From Candidatus Poribacteria bacterium (lineage in GTDB: Bacteria; Poribacteria; WGA-4E; PCPOR2b): 64,000 bases of DNA. The position numbers and the translations under genes were made by a program. The stretch lies in assembly GCA_003635265.1 (NCBI GenBank), contig PYIZ01000053.1, positions 62,001-126,000 of the forward strand. The letters are read 5' to 3'. Below, in pieces: positions 1 to 9,506 of the stretch. Within the stretch, counting starts at the first letter, position 1, and each line of letters begins with the position of its first letter. The notes beneath the pieces were generated by a model that made no database searches, was not told where the DNA came from, and was given only the letters and a program-made list of their open reading frames with translations.

Positions 1-77
1 GTTAAATCAGGTGTTTTGCTTTCTCCTGCCTCGTCACCATATCTCCAATGATGCTATCCGTCAGTAACGGTAGAAAT

Positions 78-111
78 TTGACGTGCATTTTAACTATATT
101 TTAGTTATAAT
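78..111 (+). promoter_or_regulatory. possible weak promoter upstream of the CBS gene
   Basis: A perfect -10 hexamer TATAAT lies at 106-111. The only good -35-like hexamer, TTGACG at 78-83, is 22 bases away, which is too far for a standard sigma70 spacer (about 17). Either another -35 is used or the -10 match is chance in an AT-rich stretch. The rest of 1-249 shows no convincing gene. Confidence 0.3.
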
Positions 112-249
112 GGTAAGAAACCGAGCAACTTACGCAAGTCCGTGATTCCCCATTCTTAACTGGCGTTGCTTTTGCCCAATCGTCATTCAGGAAGGTTGGA
201 CACCTCAACCGATTCTATACGAAAGCAAAAAGCAGAAAGGAGCCTGAAA

Positions 250-708
250 ATGATTCATACATTGGTGAGAGATTGGATGGCACAGGAGTTAAGCACAGCC
301 GAACCGCAAACCGAGATTGTCGAGGCATATCAACTGATGCTTACCGATCAGATTCGGCGCCTGCCAGTTGTGACTGCCAATCGACTCGTTGGCATCGTAA
401 CGTTGAGCGATCTGTATCGAGTGTTTGATTTATTGAGCAACACAGAACAGACACTATCCCAAAAGCTGGAACAGATGACTGTGGGAGAAGTAATGACACC
501 CGACCCAGTAACCGTTGCCGAGGATGCAACAGTTGGCGAGGCAGCGCAAAAGATGCTGGAAAATAAGATTAGCGGTCTACCCGTTGTTGATCCCGTGGGG
601 GTGAATCTTGTTGGTATCATTACAGAGTCCGATATTTTCCGCATTGTTGCCCAAGAATGGTCAACTCGACGGCACGGTTCCATTCAGCTACCACGTAGAT
701 CGACATGA
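250..708 (+). CDS. tandem CBS-domain protein
   Basis: About 152 residues made almost entirely of two CBS domains. The first runs from VRDWMAQE to TLSDLYRV and the second from VGEVMTPDP to ITESDIFRI; both carry the usual RLPVV/GLPVV core and the closing SD(L/I) segment. CBS pairs bind adenosine nucleotides and act as energy or ligand sensors; nothing in the sequence shows the ligand or partner here. The ORF track starts at 166, but I prefer ATG 250 because AGGAG lies at 238-242, 7 bases ahead, and the protein then starts just before the first CBS domain. The gene is followed by a hairpin and a bidirectional terminator and is convergent with the TonB-dependent receptor. Confidence 0.85.
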   Translation: MIHTLVRDWMAQELSTAEPQTEIVEAYQLMLTDQIRRLPVVTANRLVGIVTLSDLYRVFDLLSNTEQTLSQKLEQMTVGEVMTPDPVTVAEDATVGEAAQKMLENKISGLPVVDPVGVNLVGIITESDIFRIVAQEWSTRRHGSIQLPRRST

Positions 709-793
709 AAATGGGCAGGCTGAGACGACTGTCTGCTTATACCGTATTCTTCCACCCGATATACTGTTGACCGCGATGCTCATGACACAATGC

Positions 794-816
794 GTAGGGG
801 TTAGGTTTCCCAACCC
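794..816. repeat. short intergenic palindrome (GGGTT/AACCC type)
   Basis: The arms GGGTTAGG and CCCAACCC flank a TTT loop with one A-C mismatch. The same sequence in inverse orientation, with perfect arms, recurs at 44806-44832. It belongs to a loose family of stem-TTCC-stem palindromes also seen at 33235, 35021 and 44711. Confidence 0.6.
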
Positions 817-895
817 ATTGGATGCCTCCCATTGAATGACAGACACTCCTCACACAAATCTCAACGTGCCTTACCGACCTCCCTTAAACATAAAA

Positions 896-956
896 AAAGT
901 GAAACCCAACACCTAATTCAACGGTCCCGCTGATTTTTGGTGTTGAGTTTCACTTT
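896..956. terminator. bidirectional terminator between convergent genes
   Basis: The arms AAAGTGAAACcCAACACC and GGTGTTGaGTTTCACTTT pair over about 17 bases with one mismatch around a 25-base loop. The A-rich left flank and T-containing right flank suit termination from both sides. It sits between the 3' ends of the CBS gene and the TonB-dependent receptor. Confidence 0.75.
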
Positions 957-1027
957 ATTGGTTCATTCGTTCGGATGAAGCATAATATGCAATGTGTAAA
1001 AAATCTTACGTATTACGTATTACGCAT

Positions 1028-3736
1028 TTAGAACGTATAACCGAACTTGGCATACACGTACCTGCCGTTAAAGCCGAACGGGCTAAACTGACCATATTGG
1101 TTGCCAATATTGCCCGACCCCGGATTTTCATCGGGGTACTGGTCGAGAAGATTCTGGACACCCAGACTGATGTTGAGACCGACGGCGGCCCAGTAAGTCG
1201 TTTCTATGTCGAAAAGGACCTTACCGGTGTACGTTTCACCATCCTCAGAATCGAACCAGTCACCGAAATAACTGCCCCGACCAAGCACGCTCCACTGGCT
1301 CGTTATGGATTGTGTTACTGTGAGACTTGCGCGCTGTTTCGGCAGGTTCTCTTCCAATTCTTTGATCCGCAAATCATCGAGCGTTTTCGGGTTGAAATCC
1401 GTAACCTCCGTCACTGTGCGGTTATAAACAGCAGTGACATCACCATTCGGTACTGGCACCGTGAGAACGACATCCACACCGTTGGTGGTGGTGTCGAAGT
1501 CATTGGTAAAGAATCGGAACTCTTGGAGACCCGCTGCACTAGTTACCCCTTCCGCAAGTAGCTGGTCCCTTTGTGCGTCAGTTAGTAGGTTGTCTCGGGA
1601 CAGGGCTAACCGGTCTTTCATCCGAATATCAAACAGGTCCACAGTAAGGTTAATATCCCTTACCTCAAAGGTGAAACCGGCGGTGAAGTTTGTGGAGGTT
1701 TCAGGATCAAGTGAGTTATCTTCCTCACCCGTCACCACCGCAACAGCGGGGTTAGTTGAAGGAATCGTTCCGTTGTTGACCAAATCATTCTTTTCAAAGT
1801 TAAATTCGGTCGTAATGTTGAAGGCGTTCTGTTGCCCCGGAGTCGGCGCCCTAAATCCTGTGCTATAACCTCCACGGAATTTCAGGATCATCGCATCATT
1901 GGCAATCATATTGGCGTCCTCAAGAAAGTCTGTAACACCAATATTGGTGGCGACCTTATAGTTGAGGGTCTGGCCAAAATCTTCAAAATCTTCACCGCGC
2001 ACCGCAAGACTAAGCAGCCAGTGTTTGAGAGGTCTGATTTCACTTTCCAAATAAGCCGCAACGTTGGCACGATCCCATTCGCCTGAGGCAATTTGGCTAA
2101 ATCCGGAAAATCCGTTAGAGGCGGGCTGGTAGCCTTGACCCGTCAGAGGACCGATTTCATACGATTCTCTTTGGCCCTCCACTATCTCGAAGCCCTCGTT
2201 CCGGTATTCTAAACCCGAAGCGAAGAACAGCATGTCGCTCAGTGGGTAGGTCAAATCAAAGTTAAGGTTATAATCGGTCTGGATGTAGTCACCCGGATTG
2301 AAGTATGTCGGCGTAGCGGGACCTAGAGAGGCATTGACGGTGTTAAAGATAAAAAAGTCGGCATGATGCCGTCCGAAATAGCCACTCAAATCCCAGCCCA
2401 ATCCTGCTGAGGGAAGCATCGATTCCAAGGCGGTGCCTTTAATCCCAACGAGAACGGAACTATCCACCGTCTCTGCCCCAAATCTCGGTGTGAACCCACC
2501 CGGGAACATCTCCCTGTACGAGAATAAATTCGGATCCTCAACCACTGCTTGCCACTGAGCCGGATCTGCTGGAACTCCGTTGGCAATTGCTGTACGCTCT
2601 GCAGCGTTGGTGGCGACTGTTGAACCAGTTTCAGGGTGAGCTAACAGAATGTCGTCATCCTCTTTAGCTGCCCCTTCTGGCAGACCCGCTAAATTCGCAA
2701 CGAGTAGGTAAAATTCGTCTGGGGCTCCGTCACCATTTGTATCTGCGTTACGGCCAAACACACCGCTGCGGGTGTTGGGATTTCGGAAATAGAACCCACC
2801 TTCGACCCGTTTGCTAGCATAGTTGGCGTGCCCATAGAACTTAATGTTATCCGTAAGGGTGCTACCATAATTGGCGAAGAGTTTGACGTCACCCTCTACA
2901 ATGGGCTGTCCCCAAATTTGAGCGGGGTCTCTCACGCTGAAATTGCCAGCATCAACGAGTGCGAGGGCATCATCGCGTTGTACCGAGCGGATAGTCGGGT
3001 CAGAACCGCCATATTCTAAACTCAGGTTGGTCCAAGTTTCCTCACTGCCCAAACCGATATTACCAGCGACCGCGTATTGGCGACCATCACCATACGAATT
3101 GATGCCAGGCTTGAATTCAAAGGAGCCACCCTCATGGCTATCTTTAAGTTGAAAATTCATCACACCGGCGATGGCATCGGAACCGTATTGGGCAGATGCA
3201 CCGTCACGGAGCACCTCCACCTGTTTCAGCGCGATCGCCGGGATGGCAGACAGGTCAGGTCCTTGTGCGCCATCAGCTAATCCATTACCTAACCAGTGAA
3301 TCACCGCCGCACGGTGGCGCCGCTTACCGTTGATCAGCACCAACGTGTGGTCGGGTGCCAGCCCTCGTAAATTCGCAGGTCGAACAACTGTTCCCGCGTC
3401 GCTGATTGGCTGGACGTTCACGTTGTATGAAGGTACCAAGTTTCTAAACATGTCTTGTAAATCTGTGATACCTTGCTTGGCGATTTCATCGCCACGAATG
3501 GTGTCAATCGGTACCGCAGAATCAATAACAGAACGCGGACGTGCTCTTGAACCAATCACGACCTGTTCTTCAATTAAAATAGGCTCCTCTTCAGCTGCGG
3601 TATCAGATGACATATCAGCACCCATATCATCTGACATTTCTGCTTCGGTTGATTCCTGCGCCACGGCGGTAGACAGGACGAAAAGTGACGCAATAACACT
3701 AACCAGAATTAGCGCTATTTTCCCTGTTTGAGACAT
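1028..3736 (-). CDS. TonB-dependent outer-membrane receptor
   Basis: 902 residues, a normal length for the family. The N-terminus is a signal peptide (a hydrophobic IALILVSVIASLFVLST stretch before AVAQ) followed by an acidic, Met-rich linker. The plug domain follows at about residues 55-200, with the typical segments VVIGSRA, LRGLAPDHTLVLINGKR, VEVLRDGASAQYGSDAIAGV. The rest is beta-barrel, ending in an aromatic last residue (AKFGYTF), as expected for BAM-dependent insertion. It should import a large substrate across the outer membrane using TonB energy; the substrate is not evident. AAGGAG lies 11 bases before the start. A promoter is visible at 3889-3916. The leader TTTAAGGAGTTT is shared with the neighbouring nucleotidase gene. 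Confidence 0.93.
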   Translation of the reverse strand: MSQTGKIALILVSVIASLFVLSTAVAQESTEAEMSDDMGADMSSDTAAEEEPILIEEQVVIGSRARPRSVIDSAVPIDTIRGDEIAKQGITDLQDMFRNLVPSYNVNVQPISDAGTVVRPANLRGLAPDHTLVLINGKRRHRAAVIHWLGNGLADGAQGPDLSAIPAIALKQVEVLRDGASAQYGSDAIAGVMNFQLKDSHEGGSFEFKPGINSYGDGRQYAVAGNIGLGSEETWTNLSLEYGGSDPTIRSVQRDDALALVDAGNFSVRDPAQIWGQPIVEGDVKLFANYGSTLTDNIKFYGHANYASKRVEGGFYFRNPNTRSGVFGRNADTNGDGAPDEFYLLVANLAGLPEGAAKEDDDILLAHPETGSTVATNAAERTAIANGVPADPAQWQAVVEDPNLFSYREMFPGGFTPRFGAETVDSSVLVGIKGTALESMLPSAGLGWDLSGYFGRHHADFFIFNTVNASLGPATPTYFNPGDYIQTDYNLNFDLTYPLSDMLFFASGLEYRNEGFEIVEGQRESYEIGPLTGQGYQPASNGFSGFSQIASGEWDRANVAAYLESEIRPLKHWLLSLAVRGEDFEDFGQTLNYKVATNIGVTDFLEDANMIANDAMILKFRGGYSTGFRAPTPGQQNAFNITTEFNFEKNDLVNNGTIPSTNPAVAVVTGEEDNSLDPETSTNFTAGFTFEVRDINLTVDLFDIRMKDRLALSRDNLLTDAQRDQLLAEGVTSAAGLQEFRFFTNDFDTTTNGVDVVLTVPVPNGDVTAVYNRTVTEVTDFNPKTLDDLRIKELEENLPKQRASLTVTQSITSQWSVLGRGSYFGDWFDSEDGETYTGKVLFDIETTYWAAVGLNISLGVQNLLDQYPDENPGSGNIGNQYGQFSPFGFNGRYVYAKFGYTF

Positions 3737-3888
3737 AGCTAGTTAAACTCCTTAAATTAGGTTGTTGATTTTGAGTTAGGCACATAAGATTTGACATGGC
3801 GACAAAGGCGTGGGGGATCCGCTCGGTTGAAATTGGGCACTTGTCAATTGCAGCCGATTTTTTCGGATATTTTTTGCCGCAATGAAAT

Positions 3889-3916
3889 AGTATATTATTG
3901 TGTTAATGATTGTCAA
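3889..3916 (-). promoter_or_regulatory. sigma70-type promoter of the TonB receptor gene
   Basis: On the minus strand, TTGACA is followed by a 16-base spacer and TATACT. It would give a 5' leader of about 150 bases before the start codon at 3736. The region is strongly AT-rich compared with the flanking genes. Confidence 0.7.
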
Positions 3917-4081
3917 GTTTTTTTCCATATACTAACGCCAAGCGGCATATCGCTTGGAGGTTTGTTTCATATCGAGTTGTGAAATGTAGGAGGGCAAAGG
4001 GAGTTGTAAATTTTGGGGTGGAAAGTATTACGTGCAGGAGATGGTAACTACGAGCGATGAAAAGTGCCTTAAGAAGCCCTG

Positions 4082-4209
4082 TCGTTGTGACGATGCAGAT
4101 CCACAGTGAACTGTTGAAGGGCGGCTCGGATTGGGGCTCCAAGCCGACCAGTTATGGGTAGCAGATTCGATCGTTGTGGATTGACATATCCACAGCACGC
4201 TGTTGAAAG
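4082..4209. repeat. two-copy imperfect direct repeat, 89-base pitch
   Basis: TCGTTGTG...ATCCACAG....CTGTTGAA occurs at 4082-4120 and again at 4171-4209. On the minus strand both copies would read FNS(V/S)LWIC, so two short track ORFs here look alike. They lie immediately downstream of the nucleotidase stop codon. I read this as a non-coding duplication; function unknown. Confidence 0.6.
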
Positions 4210-4215
4210 ACAATC

Positions 4216-7083
4216 CTACTTCAGAATAACCATCTTACGGGTTGCTCTTGATTCAGGTGTGATTAGCTGATAGAAGTAAACGCCTGAAGCCAGTAGTTCA
4301 CCAGAATCGTTACGACCATCCCAGTAAGCAGCACGCGCCTTTCCAACGTAATATCCTGCCTGCTGAAATCCAAGGTCAAGAGAGCAAACAAGCTCTCCCG
4401 CCTGCGAGTAGATGCGAATTGCAGCCTGAGTGTCGTTTGCTAACTGATACGGGATCCACGTTTCAGGATTGAACGGGTTTGGATAATTGGGGAGCAGGGC
4501 GGTCTGTTTCGGTTTCAGGTCCTCCGGGGTCAATATCAACTCCGTGAACGCGCGACGGATATCTGTTGCATCAATTTCATGATGTAGTATCCGGATTAAT
4601 TGACCATTTGTATCACGCACTTCAATCGTCAGCGTCTCACCGATAGAAGCAACCGCGCCGCGGTTGATGTCTGCCCAGACAGCATGTGACCTGTTCATAT
4701 CAACAATTTCCGAAACGCCAATGCGCGGGTTGCGAACGGTCAACGTTACCCCATCAATCCCTTCGAGTTGGGCGCGAAGGACCAACGCCCATACATGAGG
4801 AGTCTGAGGAACCGTTGGCGCGGCTGGAACTGTCGTCGGTCTATTTTCCCACGCACGTCCGGTGAATCTCACAACCTTGGAGTTGGGGAGGTTTACAATA
4901 TAACCCTTCCCGCCTTCGATAGGGAAACCGTTACCAGAAGAATTTGCTGTGAAACCAATAAAACTACGGACCGATGGGTTGTACTCTATCACGACTGTCG
5001 CACCGAGTTTTTCCATGAAAGAACGCGCTGTATACGGATCGTCCGACATCAAAGGTAAACTAATCATGTTCAATCCTGCGCTGAGTTGCATGTTGAATGC
5101 ACTCATGCTTCGAGGCGTTGTTATCAGGCTGTCGGCGCGAAATGCGAGGTTCTGAGTGCGTTCATCGCCTTCAGGAGCAACATCAGCAACCGCAAACGGG
5201 GTTGCTGAAAAACTCGATGCGAGATATTCCGCAAGTGCGTCCTGTTCCGTACCGGGAGCGGTAAAGGTTGCTTGCCCACCCGACTGTTCCTCTGTCATTA
5301 CTGCGGATAGGTCTACACGGTCGGTATTCGGGAAATTTGGATAAGGATAATCATCACCACCACCCGCAAGGAAGTCAATTGTGACCATGCGGAAGGAGCG
5401 ATTTGGATCGCCAACAACCTTGCTATTTTGTACGACGATGTCAGTCGCATTCCCAGTAGCATCGGTGAGCACGAGCGACCTAACCCTTGAACCGGCGGGC
5501 TGCGAAATATCGAAGCTGAAAGCAAATCCAGCAACTTGGGCGAATTGCCCGGGGGTTGAGCCCGGCTCAGATCTGGCAACGGCGTGTTCGATGACCTCAA
5601 GTAGCTCCGCTGCCGTGAGTGTTAATAGACTCAGGCCATTGTTAAATCGGAGGGTGTTTTCTATGTCAACCTGCGAAATTTGACCCGCCATTTTGCCAAC
5701 CAATGGATTATCCGGCGGTGGGAGTGTGCTGCCACCAACGGTGACACCAATAGACGCACGGATGCCTCCACCATTTTTTAACGAGACAACAACCGTTGGA
5801 TCTACCCGGCGCGCTACATATAGATTAGCATCAGCAATTAAGTTACCGAGATTCGTTTCCTCTGTACGGACCGAACCCCGATTTCCATTAAGGTAAACGC
5901 TTGTTTGCCCAAAAATATTGCCATCCTTTGCAATAACCACATTCTGAATCGCTTCAGTAATTTCAACCACACGCGCCGCTGGCATAACGTTGCCAGTATC
6001 CACAACGCCTTGTTCGTCCGCAGCGAAGGCACCACTTATCTCAGTATCGATTGATTCCGGTAACAGGAGGCCCGCCTCGTCAAAATCCACGACTAATCGA
6101 CCGACGTACCTGTAATTCCCATCTGTGCTAACAATTGCAATCGGTTCATTTGTCATGGAATTTGTCAGAATCGGATAAGGTCTATTTGCAACATCGCCTT
6201 CGCGCAGGCGATCTGTGTCATCCGCTAGCAGTGTGTTTGAACCACCGGCAATGATAATGTCAACATCGCGCAACTGCGATGCCATCATCTCATCGAGGCG
6301 AATTTGTTGAAGGTGTCCGGTAACGATTATCTTGTCTATTCCGGTTGCTGTCAACGCATCAACAGATGCTTGGACGATTGCTGCCAATGCCGCAATATCA
6401 TCTGGATCTTCAGGGGCAATCCCGACATCTCCTGACTTGGATAGACTGCCGAGCCATGGTGTGGTTATGCCAACAACACCAATCTTTTCGTCCGAAGACG
6501 TTGTGATGACCACACTCTTGGTGATACTATTTGGAATCGTGCTTGCCTCCTGCCCTGCGTCGACAACGAGATCTGCAAGGTTGCTATCGAGGCTAAAATC
6601 CAAGTTCGCACTCAGGAACGGGAACGCGGTGCCGACGTAGCCTCTACCATCATTCCGAATCAACCCTGCAAGTGTACTAGTGCCCGTGTCAAATTCATGG
6701 TTGCCGAGTGCTGCCGCCATAAATCCCATCGCATTGAGTATCAAAATGTCTGCCCGTCCCGATCCTTCACGTCCTAAGATATCGCGAAGGCTTCGATCAT
6801 TACCCGCTGCGAAAAACGGTCCGGGGATATAGCTATCGCCCGCTCCGATGATAACAGTATTCTCATACTCAGCACTGAGTGCATTCAGTATTGATGAAAA
6901 CCGGGGGACATTTTCGAGTGCTTCGATGTCGCCTTCCATGTCCGCTGCATGGAGCAGTTGCAGTGTGAAACTTACATCGGTTTCTGCCCCGTTGTCAGAG
7001 AAAACCAGCGTGATAGATCCCAGAATTAAGGTCGCCAAAACTGAGAAACCAATAATCGAAATAAAGTGTTCCTTTCTATACAT
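4216..7083 (-). CDS. secreted 5'-nucleotidase-like metallophosphatase with C-terminal sorting domain
   Basis: 955 residues. A signal peptide (IIGFSVLATLILGSITLV) is followed by a calcineurin-like metallophosphatase domain (about residues 40-340: LLHAADMEGD, GAGDSYIPG, LGNHEFDTG, VTGHLQQ) and a 5'-nucleotidase C-terminal domain (about 390-640: TNLGNLIADA, SLKNGGGIRAS, FNNGLSLLTLTAAEL). A linker leads to a C-terminal module LLPNYPNPFNPETWIPYQL ... RKMVILK, shared with the subtilase at 7438. The metal motifs deviate from UshA: HxxDxHG is HAADMEG and the GGHxH motif is replaced by AGGSNT, so the metal site or substrate may differ. Expected role: extracellular phosphate-ester or nucleotide hydrolysis. 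AAGGAG lies 6-7 bases before the ATG. Confidence 0.88.
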   Translation of the reverse strand: MYRKEHFISIIGFSVLATLILGSITLVFSDNGAETDVSFTLQLLHAADMEGDIEALENVPRFSSILNALSAEYENTVIIGAGDSYIPGPFFAAGNDRSLRDILGREGSGRADILILNAMGFMAAALGNHEFDTGTSTLAGLIRNDGRGYVGTAFPFLSANLDFSLDSNLADLVVDAGQEASTIPNSITKSVVITTSSDEKIGVVGITTPWLGSLSKSGDVGIAPEDPDDIAALAAIVQASVDALTATGIDKIIVTGHLQQIRLDEMMASQLRDVDIIIAGGSNTLLADDTDRLREGDVANRPYPILTNSMTNEPIAIVSTDGNYRYVGRLVVDFDEAGLLLPESIDTEISGAFAADEQGVVDTGNVMPAARVVEITEAIQNVVIAKDGNIFGQTSVYLNGNRGSVRTEETNLGNLIADANLYVARRVDPTVVVSLKNGGGIRASIGVTVGGSTLPPPDNPLVGKMAGQISQVDIENTLRFNNGLSLLTLTAAELLEVIEHAVARSEPGSTPGQFAQVAGFAFSFDISQPAGSRVRSLVLTDATGNATDIVVQNSKVVGDPNRSFRMVTIDFLAGGGDDYPYPNFPNTDRVDLSAVMTEEQSGGQATFTAPGTEQDALAEYLASSFSATPFAVADVAPEGDERTQNLAFRADSLITTPRSMSAFNMQLSAGLNMISLPLMSDDPYTARSFMEKLGATVVIEYNPSVRSFIGFTANSSGNGFPIEGGKGYIVNLPNSKVVRFTGRAWENRPTTVPAAPTVPQTPHVWALVLRAQLEGIDGVTLTVRNPRIGVSEIVDMNRSHAVWADINRGAVASIGETLTIEVRDTNGQLIRILHHEIDATDIRRAFTELILTPEDLKPKQTALLPNYPNPFNPETWIPYQLANDTQAAIRIYSQAGELVCSLDLGFQQAGYYVGKARAAYWDGRNDSGELLASGVYFYQLITPESRATRKMVILK

Positions 7084-7325
7084 TACAAACTCCTTAAATG
7101 ATATAAACTCAATCGGAATTGACTGTAAAATCCTAGGAAAAACGCTTCCAAGCGATTGTTACCGGGATACTTGGTCACACCTAGGTGCCAAGAAATATAG
7201 CTGTGAAAAAGTGGGAAATGCCCAAAAATCCCATCAGCGGGAAGAAGGTGATATGTATGCGCTGGAGTCTTTAAGGAGTGCGTCTACACCCGTAAGTGGG
7301 TAACCTGCAAGGAACAGGTCGCCTC

Positions 7326-7354
7326 TTGACAGCAGCACGGCGCGTTGGTAAAAT
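7326..7354 (+). promoter_or_regulatory. sigma70-type promoter of the subtilase gene
   Basis: TTGACA at 7326-7331, a 17-base spacer, and TAAAAT at 7349-7354. It lies in the roughly 350-base gap between the divergent nucleotidase and subtilase genes and would leave a leader of about 75 bases. The rest of the gap shows nothing recognisable. Confidence 0.7.
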
Positions 7355-7437
7355 CTAATGTATACACCTAAAGTTAAGATCCAACCCTCTCGATCTCCCA
7401 ATGTAGGGACTGAGTAATGATGACACCCTAAACAGCA

Positions 7438-9354
7438 ATGAAACTAGAAATCCAACGAGCCAGAAATCCAAAACGAACGGAACGGCTAACACTTCAGTCG
7501 ATTCTATTCCGTCGATTGGTCTATACTATTATAGCATTTACTCTATTTACTGCATCCCCTATTGCGAGGTCGAATGTCGAGCAACACCCAAAAATCTCCC
7601 CAGCCATTCGCTTCCATGTGCCTAGCGCAAGGCTAAAAGTATGGGTACTCTTTGCCGACAAAGGATTCTCGACAGCGGCCGATCAACACAGCGCGATAGA
7701 TCAGTATCAAACCCAGATGTCAAATAGAGCGAAGTATCGCCGCGAGTTACGGGGGCATCTCCGTCGTCCTGATGTTACGGATTTGCCCATCGAATCTCGC
7801 TACATTGAGGCAGTGCTTCGATCGGGAAGCAAACTCCGAAGCCAGAGTCGATGGTTGAACGGCATAGGCTTGGAAGCGACGGAGCAGGAGATTCGCGAAA
7901 TCGCTCGTCTGTCGTTTGTCCGCGCGATTGATCCTATTCGTCAGTATACCATGTTTTTTGAAGTACCTAGCCCCAGTTCATTTTCACCGAGTGCGCCTTC
8001 ACCTGCCAAGGTTTTAGATTATGGCAACGCTAAGGCACAAATTACACAAATTCAGGCGGACTTCCTACACCAAGAAGGCTTTTTAGGAGAGAGCATTGTT
8101 ATCGGGCTACTGGATACAGGGTTCAATCTGGAACATACCGCGCTTGAACATGTGGATGTTATCGCCCAACACGATTTTGTCAATGATGACGTTAACACTG
8201 CCGATAAGGTAGATCAGGATGATCCGCATCAGGACGATCACGGGTCAGTAGTATTGGGTATCCTCGCTGGCGACGCGCCGGGACAACTCATCGGTATTGC
8301 ACCCCGCGCCCGCTACCTTCTTGGGAAAACAGAGCTAGTTTCGCTGCGTGGTGTTGTGTTTGAGCGGCAAATCGAAGAGGATTGGTGGGTTGAGGGACTT
8401 GAATGGCTCGAAGAGATGGGCGCAGATGTGGTAAGCAGCTCACTGGGCTATTTTGATTGGTATCGTTTTGCAGACTTGGATGGAAAAACCTCAAAAGTCA
8501 CGGTTGCCGCGAACCTTGCGGTTCAAAAAGGGATGGCTGTCGTCATTGCTGCTGGAAATCTGGGTGCCCAGCCACTGAGCGATGGCTTGGGGCTGCAAGG
8601 TCGAATCAACCCTCCCGCAGATGGGTTTGACGTGCTCGCTATCGGTGCTGTAGACCGCGACGGGCGGGTGTTACCTTTCAGTTCGCAAGGGCCCACCTAC
8701 GATGGCCGAACTAAGCCGGATCTCACGGCGATGGGTGCAGGGGTCACAAGCATTAATTCAACCACCCGTGAGGGTTTTTCGAGTGATCATAACGGCACGT
8801 CATTCGCAACACCTCTGGCTGCGGGCGCTGTTGCACTGCTAATTGAGGCTTTCCCACTAGCAACCGTGCGGGATATAGTCAACACACTTCGTATGACGGC
8901 TTCGCGAGCGAACAAGCCCGATAATATCGCCGGTTACGGGATTATTCGCGCCCGCGCGGCGTATGACAGATTACTCAATCAGTTTGGGGGTACAGGGCTT
9001 CCCAAACCCGTTGCAGTTCAACCAACCTTGGATTTTCTGCCGACAACTTTGGGCAAACTAAAACGGGGCGAACTCTTGCAGAACTATCCCAACCCTTTCA
9101 ATCCTGAAACTTGGATACCCTTTAAGTTGACATCTTCCGGTCAGGTAGTGATTCGGATCTACAGTCTTAATGGCAAATTGGTTAATGCCCTTGAACTTGG
9201 GAGGTTGCCGGAGGGCGATTATTCTGCAAAGCATCGTGCGGCTTATTGGAATGGACGTAATCTAAACGGTGAACGGGTGGCAAGCGGCACCTATTTTTAC
9301 GTCCTAGAATTTCAAGGCGAAACCGCTACTCGGAAGATGATTGTGCTGGAATGA
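7438..9354 (+). CDS. secreted subtilisin-like (S8) serine protease with C-terminal sorting domain
   Basis: 638 residues. A hydrophobic segment near residue 25-45 (LVYTIIAFTLFTASPIA) is the likely signal peptide, followed by a prodomain-like region to about residue 200. The S8 triad is visible: Asp in GLLDTGFNLEH (about 226), His in DDHGSVVLGILAG (about 267), Ser in NGTSFATPLAAG (about 455), with the oxyanion Asn in IAAGNLGA. The last 90 residues repeat the NYPNPFNPETWIPF ... RKMIVLE module of the upstream nucleotidase, so both proteins probably use the same export or surface-anchoring route. No clear ribosome binding site precedes the ATG. Substrate unknown. Confidence 0.93.
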   Translation: MKLEIQRARNPKRTERLTLQSILFRRLVYTIIAFTLFTASPIARSNVEQHPKISPAIRFHVPSARLKVWVLFADKGFSTAADQHSAIDQYQTQMSNRAKYRRELRGHLRRPDVTDLPIESRYIEAVLRSGSKLRSQSRWLNGIGLEATEQEIREIARLSFVRAIDPIRQYTMFFEVPSPSSFSPSAPSPAKVLDYGNAKAQITQIQADFLHQEGFLGESIVIGLLDTGFNLEHTALEHVDVIAQHDFVNDDVNTADKVDQDDPHQDDHGSVVLGILAGDAPGQLIGIAPRARYLLGKTELVSLRGVVFERQIEEDWWVEGLEWLEEMGADVVSSSLGYFDWYRFADLDGKTSKVTVAANLAVQKGMAVVIAAGNLGAQPLSDGLGLQGRINPPADGFDVLAIGAVDRDGRVLPFSSQGPTYDGRTKPDLTAMGAGVTSINSTTREGFSSDHNGTSFATPLAAGAVALLIEAFPLATVRDIVNTLRMTASRANKPDNIAGYGIIRARAAYDRLLNQFGGTGLPKPVAVQPTLDFLPTTLGKLKRGELLQNYPNPFNPETWIPFKLTSSGQVVIRIYSLNGKLVNALELGRLPEGDYSAKHRAAYWNGRNLNGERVASGTYFYVLEFQGETATRKMIVLE

Positions 9355-9410
9355 TCGGTGGAAGCCGGACCATTACTCGTCATGCGAGACCCTGACATCT
9401 AACTTTTTGG

Positions 9411-9439
9411 TTGGCAATGAGAAGATTTTCGGTTATAAT
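9411..9439 (+). promoter_or_regulatory. sigma70-type promoter of pspA
   Basis: TTGGCA at 9411-9416, a 17-base spacer, and a perfect TATAAT at 9434-9439. It lies about 70 bases upstream of pspA, after the end of the subtilase gene. No sigma54 -24/-12 element was noticed, so control may differ from that of enteric psp operons. Confidence 0.75.
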
Positions 9440-9506
9440 TGGACTTCGGTTTTAGCCGACTAAATTTTGGAATCTACACTAATCACTACATACTAGGAGG
9501 CGTAAA

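Noticed and set aside
1-88. short minus-strand ORF at the left edge
   Set aside because: Only 27 or so codons with no ribosome binding site and no family.
992-1561. 189-residue plus-strand ORF
   Set aside because: Shadow of the TonB-dependent receptor gene on the opposite strand.
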